Shown in pieces: positions 60,265-64,000 of a stretch of DNA of 64,000 bases; the first letter of the stretch is position 1; every line of letters begins with the position of its first letter. Position numbers and translations under genes: made by a program. The stretch is from Promethearchaeota archaeon (lineage in GTDB: Archaea; Asgardarchaeota; Lokiarchaeia; Sigyniarchaeales; Promethearchaeaceae): NCBI GenBank assembly GCA_016933055.1, contig JAFGBS010000014.1, positions 124,001 through 188,000 on the forward strand. Direction: 5' to 3'. Below the pieces are notes generated by a model. That model saw nothing but the letters and a program-made list of their open reading frames with translations. It was not told the origin of the DNA and did not search any database.

Positions 60265-62832
60265 ATGTCTAATAATTTTCAAATTATTGAAGGATTTGCG
60301 AGTACAGACGCCAAACCTCATTATCCTCCTAACTTGCAATTAGAACCCATACATCAGGCTATTAAGCTGACCTTTAATTTAGAAAAGAAAATTGCATGGG
60401 GATCTGTGACCACTACGATACGTGCAAATTCTGATAATGCAACAACAATAAAATTTGATGCCATCGATTTCACGATCAAATCTGTACAAGGAGCGGATTC
60501 CTATTCTTATGATGGCGAAAAAGTCACCATGACATGGAATACTGCTTGGAAGAGAGGGCAAATTCAAGAAATAGTTATTCAGTATTCAATTGAAGAACCC
60601 CTATCTGGATTGTATTTTTCTTATCCCGATGATAAATATCCTAACCGAATAGCTTATGTAGTAACGGATCACGAAACAGAACGTGCACGCTATCATATTC
60701 CATGCATAGATCATCCCGCGATTCGCTGTTCTATTGATTTTTATCTGACTGCAAATGAGAAATATACAATTCTTGCAAATGGAAGGTTAATCGAAGAAGG
60801 TAAGAATGGCGACGGAACTAAAACAGCCCATTGGAAGCAAAAATTCCCTTGCCCTTCCTATTTGATTACTTATGCAATTGGAGAGTTCGTAAATTTCACC
60901 GATAGTGTGGTAGATGCAGGTAAAGGGTCCATTCCCATTGCTTATTTTACGACTAATGACTTCACATCTGAAGCCCTTAAGCGTACCTTTGATAGAACTC
61001 CCGAAATGCTTGAGTGGATGACGAAGAAATTTAAATGCCCCCTCGAATGGGATAAATACTACCAAATTATTACTCCTCATTATGCTGGTGCCATGGAAAA
61101 TATCTCAATGGTAACTTGGGGATCCTTTGCACTGTTACATACCGAGGATGTTGCGAAGGAGTTATGGTGGAGAATAGATGCTATTAATGTCCACGAGATG
61201 TCACATTCGTGGTTTGGAGATATGATTGTTATTAGAGAGTTTACCCACGGATGGCTTAAGGAGTCTTGGGCTGTATACACCGAAAGTTGCTATTATGAAG
61301 ATACGAGAGACGAGGATGAATGGAAATATAATATGTATAATAATTCACTTAGATACAGAGAAGAATCTGACTCAAAATATGCCAGACCAATTGTTAATAA
61401 GACATATGATAGCAGTTGGGATATGTATGACCGTCACTTGTATCCAGGTGGTGCATGGAGGATTCATATGCTTCGGCACTTGATAAAAAACCATGTAAGT
61501 GATGAGTGCTTCTGGGAGGCTGTATCAGATTATTTGAACACCTATAAAGGGAAAGTAGTTGAAACTATAGATTTTCAGCGAAAACTAGAAGAACACTCCG
61601 GATTAAGTCTTCAATCGTTTTTTGATCAATGGTTATATTCTCCCGGTTATCCAAAACTGAAAGTTAAATTTAACTTTGACGAGAAATCTCACTTAGCATC
61701 TCTTAAACTTGACCAAACACAAATTGATGAGAAAAAAAACATTGGTGTATTTCAGTTTCCCCTGGAAATTATGTGGGAAACAGAGAATGGATCGTTTGAA
61801 CGGGAAAAATTCATTATTTCTGAAAAAGTGCAAACCTTGTATTTCAAATGTGTTAAAAAACCCAAGCAGATACGTATAGATCCTGATTATGTACTATTAT
61901 GCTCGTTAGAATTCAATCCAGGTACAGACATGCTAAAACAGCAATTGAAAACGGGTGATAGTATTGCGAAAATCCAAGCAGCAAAGGAATTAACAAAAAC
62001 GGGAAAGAAAAAAGACTTGGAAACCGTATTTCATGCGTATCGGGATGAAAAATACTGGGGGACTAAAGTGGAGCTAGCGAAATTATTGAAAGAGTCTCCC
62101 TCTTTATACGGAATGCGTCTTCTTAGGGATTTATTAGAAGACGAATCGGATCCATTAGTGCTGACTTCCTTGATTCATAATTTTGCAAATGTCAGGGAAT
62201 TCTTTGTATTTGATGCAATGAAGAACTATTTAAAACGACCTGTACACTATCCCTATGCTACAGCCACTGCTTTAGAAGTAATTGGCACTATGCGAACGGA
62301 TGAAGCGTATAAATTTTTAAACACCTATTCCCCACCTAAGGATCCTAAAAATATCGTTAAATCGGGCTTATATCGAGCAATAGGGAGTATTCGTACTGAG
62401 CAAGCTCTCGAATATCTGGTAAAGAAGATCCCATACGGTGAAGACGCAGAAAATTGTCGTTCAAGTATAGCTTCTGCTCTTATTTCCTCTCTGAGTTGGA
62501 TGAAGGAATCCGTAAGGAATCGGTATCTGGAAAAACTAACGGATATCATCCCCGGAGAGACTAACGAATTATTCTTGCATAATTTAGCTCGAATTATAAG
62601 CACCGTTAAGGATCCCTTGGTAATTACTGCGTTGAAAACGATTAAACGAAAACTAGCGAAACAAGATAAACCAGAGATCGATCGATTAATCCAAAAAGTA
62701 CAGAAAAGCTTAAGTACGGAAGAAGAAATTCGAAATCTAAAATCAGAAATAGATTCTGTTAAGAAATCATTGAAGAATTTGAAAGAAGTGGTAGAAAAAA
62801 TCGAAGCGAGAACAGCACCGGAAAAAAAATAA
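60265..62832 (+). CDS. M1-family zinc aminopeptidase with HEAT-like C-terminus
   Basis: The 855-residue protein has the M1 landmarks: the exopeptidase motif GAMEN and the zinc site H310-E311-x-x-H314 with the third ligand E333 (WLKESW), at the usual 18-residue spacing. Residues 1-200 form the beta-saddle domain (PHYPPNLQLEPIHQA to PCIDHPAIRC). The C-terminal ~280 residues are HEAT-like helix pairs, followed by a coiled coil of ~30 residues and a basic tail. It removes N-terminal amino acids from peptides in the cytosol; a long HEAT tail is known in several M1 enzymes (TAF2-like and archaeal). Start is ATG 60265. A structured convergent element follows. Confidence 0.93.
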   Translation: MSNNFQIIEGFASTDAKPHYPPNLQLEPIHQAIKLTFNLEKKIAWGSVTTTIRANSDNATTIKFDAIDFTIKSVQGADSYSYDGEKVTMTWNTAWKRGQIQEIVIQYSIEEPLSGLYFSYPDDKYPNRIAYVVTDHETERARYHIPCIDHPAIRCSIDFYLTANEKYTILANGRLIEEGKNGDGTKTAHWKQKFPCPSYLITYAIGEFVNFTDSVVDAGKGSIPIAYFTTNDFTSEALKRTFDRTPEMLEWMTKKFKCPLEWDKYYQIITPHYAGAMENISMVTWGSFALLHTEDVAKELWWRIDAINVHEMSHSWFGDMIVIREFTHGWLKESWAVYTESCYYEDTRDEDEWKYNMYNNSLRYREESDSKYARPIVNKTYDSSWDMYDRHLYPGGAWRIHMLRHLIKNHVSDECFWEAVSDYLNTYKGKVVETIDFQRKLEEHSGLSLQSFFDQWLYSPGYPKLKVKFNFDEKSHLASLKLDQTQIDEKKNIGVFQFPLEIMWETENGSFEREKFIISEKVQTLYFKCVKKPKQIRIDPDYVLLCSLEFNPGTDMLKQQLKTGDSIAKIQAAKELTKTGKKKDLETVFHAYRDEKYWGTKVELAKLLKESPSLYGMRLLRDLLEDESDPLVLTSLIHNFANVREFFVFDAMKNYLKRPVHYPYATATALEVIGTMRTDEAYKFLNTYSPPKDPKNIVKSGLYRAIGSIRTEQALEYLVKKIPYGEDAENCRSSIASALISSLSWMKESVRNRYLEKLTDIIPGETNELFLHNLARIISTVKDPLVITALKTIKRKLAKQDKPEIDRLIQKVQKSLSTEEEIRNLKSEIDSVKKSLKNLKEVVEKIEARTAPEKK

Positions 62833-62841
62833 AAAAAAATT

Positions 62842-62922
62842 AAAATAGGGTTGAATTTTTGATTATTAGCGCCCAATGCAACTACAATAAACAAGGCATT
62901 GTGTGGGAGTTAACCCTATTTT
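62842..62922. terminator. structured inverted-repeat element between convergent genes
   Basis: An 11-bp perfect inverted repeat AAAATAGGGTT (62842-62852) / AACCCTATTTT (62912-62922) brackets a second stem CAATGC (62874-62879) / GCATTG (62896-62901). The right arm carries the end of the Hsp20 gene (stop TAG at 62918-62916 on the minus strand). T-runs lie behind both arms. A two-way terminator is the simplest reading, but its size and the nested stem suggest a larger RNA fold. Confidence 0.5.
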
Positions 62923-63518
62923 TTTACTAAATGAATGGTAACTATTCCGTGGTTTTCAGTTATTTTTATTTTTTTCTTGGGTTCAAAATTCAAACTTATT
63001 TTTCTCTTGTATTTGATAGTATCGTGTTCGGCGATAATGATCACTTCTTTTCCATCAATATCAACAGTTAAATCCTTTTCTGCTACACCAGGCATTTCAA
63101 GTACAAGTTCAACAGAACCGTTGTCTTCCACAACATCCATTATTGGAACCTTATATTCTGCATCAGAAGGTTTTTCTCCTTCTCCCAAGCCTAGGGTCAA
63201 CGGTTTTTTCTCACTTAAATCAATCAAATGACCGCCAAAGCGTTTCTGAATCCCACTTAGGAATCGGTCTACATCTTGTTCGGTTGCATCTCCAGATACG
63301 CGAATTTCAGGTTCTTTCATTCCAGTTTGATACTTATAAGAGATGGAATAGGATTTAGTTTTTCCATCATCACTGAATTTCGACCTAGGAGAGCGGAACT
63401 CAAAGATTTCATCGACGTCTTGAAACATATCATCGAATTCATCCCCAAAAAACGACCATTCCTTGAACATTTTTTTGATATTTTTATTCATATAATCGAA
63501 AATGTCTTCGTCAGGCAT
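62916..63518 (-). CDS. Hsp20-family (alpha-crystallin) small heat-shock protein
   Basis: The 200-residue protein has the alpha-crystallin domain in the C-terminal half: VELVLEMPGVAEKDLTVDID near 130-150, then the short loop AEHDTIKYKRKISLNF and VTIHLVKK at the end. The C-terminal IxI anchor is not seen. The N-terminal ~100 residues are acidic/aromatic (EWSFFGDEFDDMFQD) with a disordered Ser/Lys linker, longer than usual. It would hold denaturing proteins in the cytoplasm. Start is ATG 63516-63518. It is convergent with the M1 peptidase and has its own promoter upstream. Confidence 0.88.
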   Translation of the reverse strand: MPDEDIFDYMNKNIKKMFKEWSFFGDEFDDMFQDVDEIFEFRSPRSKFSDDGKTKSYSISYKYQTGMKEPEIRVSGDATEQDVDRFLSGIQKRFGGHLIDLSEKKPLTLGLGEGEKPSDAEYKVPIMDVVEDNGSVELVLEMPGVAEKDLTVDIDGKEVIIIAEHDTIKYKRKISLNFEPKKKIKITENHGIVTIHLVKK

Positions 63519-63601
63519 ATATTTTTTTCACCTCTTATAGTTAACTATAGGTTAACTAATCTAATAAAGGTTTGGATCTGGTTCCCAATAAAAGTGAAAA
63601 A

Positions 63602-63997
63602 TTACATACTAGGACGCATATGCTGAGGAGGAGGTCTTAAACAGAAGCCACATTTACCAAAAGAGATTATGGTCTGATTCCAGCAGTGTTCATGATATAA
63701 GCGTTCGCAACTTGGGCACTGAGTTTGACACTGATCATGAGAGTCACCAGTACTGGATGAGATCTTCAACCCACATTCGGGACAATCTATTTTATGGCAG
63801 ATAACACAACTAAGTATGGATTCAGCGAAGATTGTCTGAGATATCTGATTGAAAAGATCAATTAAGTAGTTAAAAGGATGCCATTGCTGGGTAAAGGACT
63901 GAATTTGATTGTTGATTTTTTCTTTTATTTCTTCATACTCTTCCAATGCTGATAGAAGCTTGAAGTGAGGAACTGTTATTGGATATTCATCATTCAT
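63602..63997 (-). CDS. RING-like zinc-finger protein, may extend past the right edge
   Basis: The 131-residue product has an N-terminal helical part (1-60) and a C-terminal Cys/His module: C64-x2-C67, C72-x2-C75, C90 and C94-x2-C97-x4-H102-x2-C105-x10-C116-x2-C119. The C-x2-C-x4-H-x2-C-x10-C-x2-C block resembles prokaryotic RING fingers and RING/PHD cross-braces, and the two preceding CxxC pairs could form a further knuckle. RING proteins can act as E3 partners of an E2. ATG 63997 is only 3 bases from the window edge, so a longer start cannot be excluded. It is not near the E2 gene (27 kb away). Confidence 0.6.
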   Translation of the reverse strand: MNDEYPITVPHFKLLSALEEYEEIKEKINNQIQSFTQQWHPFNYLIDLFNQISQTIFAESILSCVICHKIDCPECGLKISSSTGDSHDQCQTQCPSCERLYHEHCWNQTIISFGKCGFCLRPPPQHMRPSM

Positions 63998-64000
63998 TTG

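Noticed and set aside
1..64000. CRISPR array, insertion sequence, integrase or prophage
   Set aside because: No spaced direct repeats, transposase or phage genes were seen; the window looks like ordinary chromosome.

Overview
The window is low-GC archaeal DNA, and the gene content points to an Asgard archaeon (Promethearchaeota). The main pointers are a full E2 ubiquitin-conjugating enzyme with the HPN motif and active-site Cys, an AN1 zinc finger fused to TPR-like helices, a RING-like protein, very large HEAT and alpha-solenoid proteins with coiled coils, archaeal aIF2-gamma, an ABCE1-like protein, family-B DNA polymerase and tetraether lipid synthase. A selenocysteine-containing SelD followed by a SECIS-like hairpin, and a heliorhodopsin, also fit Asgard lineages. 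The class is not resolved here; selenocysteine use hints at Loki-like groups. Several genes appear to use TTG or GTG starts. No CRISPR array, insertion sequence or rRNA was seen.

Layout. 0-2.5 kb: a ribbon-helix-helix regulator and a zinc-ribbon protein with WTEEEL repeats. 2.5-7.7 kb: a divergent corrinoid methyl-transfer block of two MttB-like proteins, one corrinoid protein and a methionine-gamma-lyase-like PLP enzyme. 7.7-16 kb: flavin reductase-like protein, GPH sugar transporter, unusual SpeD, DNA adenine methyltransferase with a ROK sugar kinase, nitrilase-family amidase and a PurF-like protein lacking the glutaminase Cys. 16-24 kb: MFS transporter overlapping an AlaX editing protein, radical SAM protein directly followed by an ABCE1-like protein, AN1-TPR protein, EamA transporter and a small unknown. 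24-33 kb: PolB, thiolase, MBL-fold hydrolase and a HEAT/coiled-coil/winged-helix/Ig-like protein.

32.7-42 kb is the most eukaryote-like part: SelD with Sec, an acidic-tailed unknown, aIF2-gamma with a Lys-rich N-terminal extension, E2 enzyme, a longin-like/coiled-coil protein and a 1257-residue solenoid that starts with a degenerate Ras-like domain. 42-47 kb: two-domain winged-helix regulator, tetraether synthase, helical protein, DUF2085 membrane protein, methyltransferase and an intron-containing tRNA-Asp(GTC). 47-64 kb: GH20 hexosaminidase, heliorhodopsin, flavodoxin-ferredoxin protein, ADP-forming acyl-CoA synthetase subunit, RCK-type channel, FGGY kinase, Fe-alcohol dehydrogenase, a membrane protein fused to a DUF4091 glycosidase-like domain, M1 aminopeptidase, Hsp20 and the RING-like protein.

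Metabolically the window suggests a heterotroph that uses sugars and amino sugars (GH20, DUF4091, ROK, FGGY, GPH transporter), peptides and amino acids (M1 peptidase, methionine lyase, amidase), corrinoid methyl transfer and CoA-thioester energy conservation. All functional calls come from reading motifs by eye; no database search was run.
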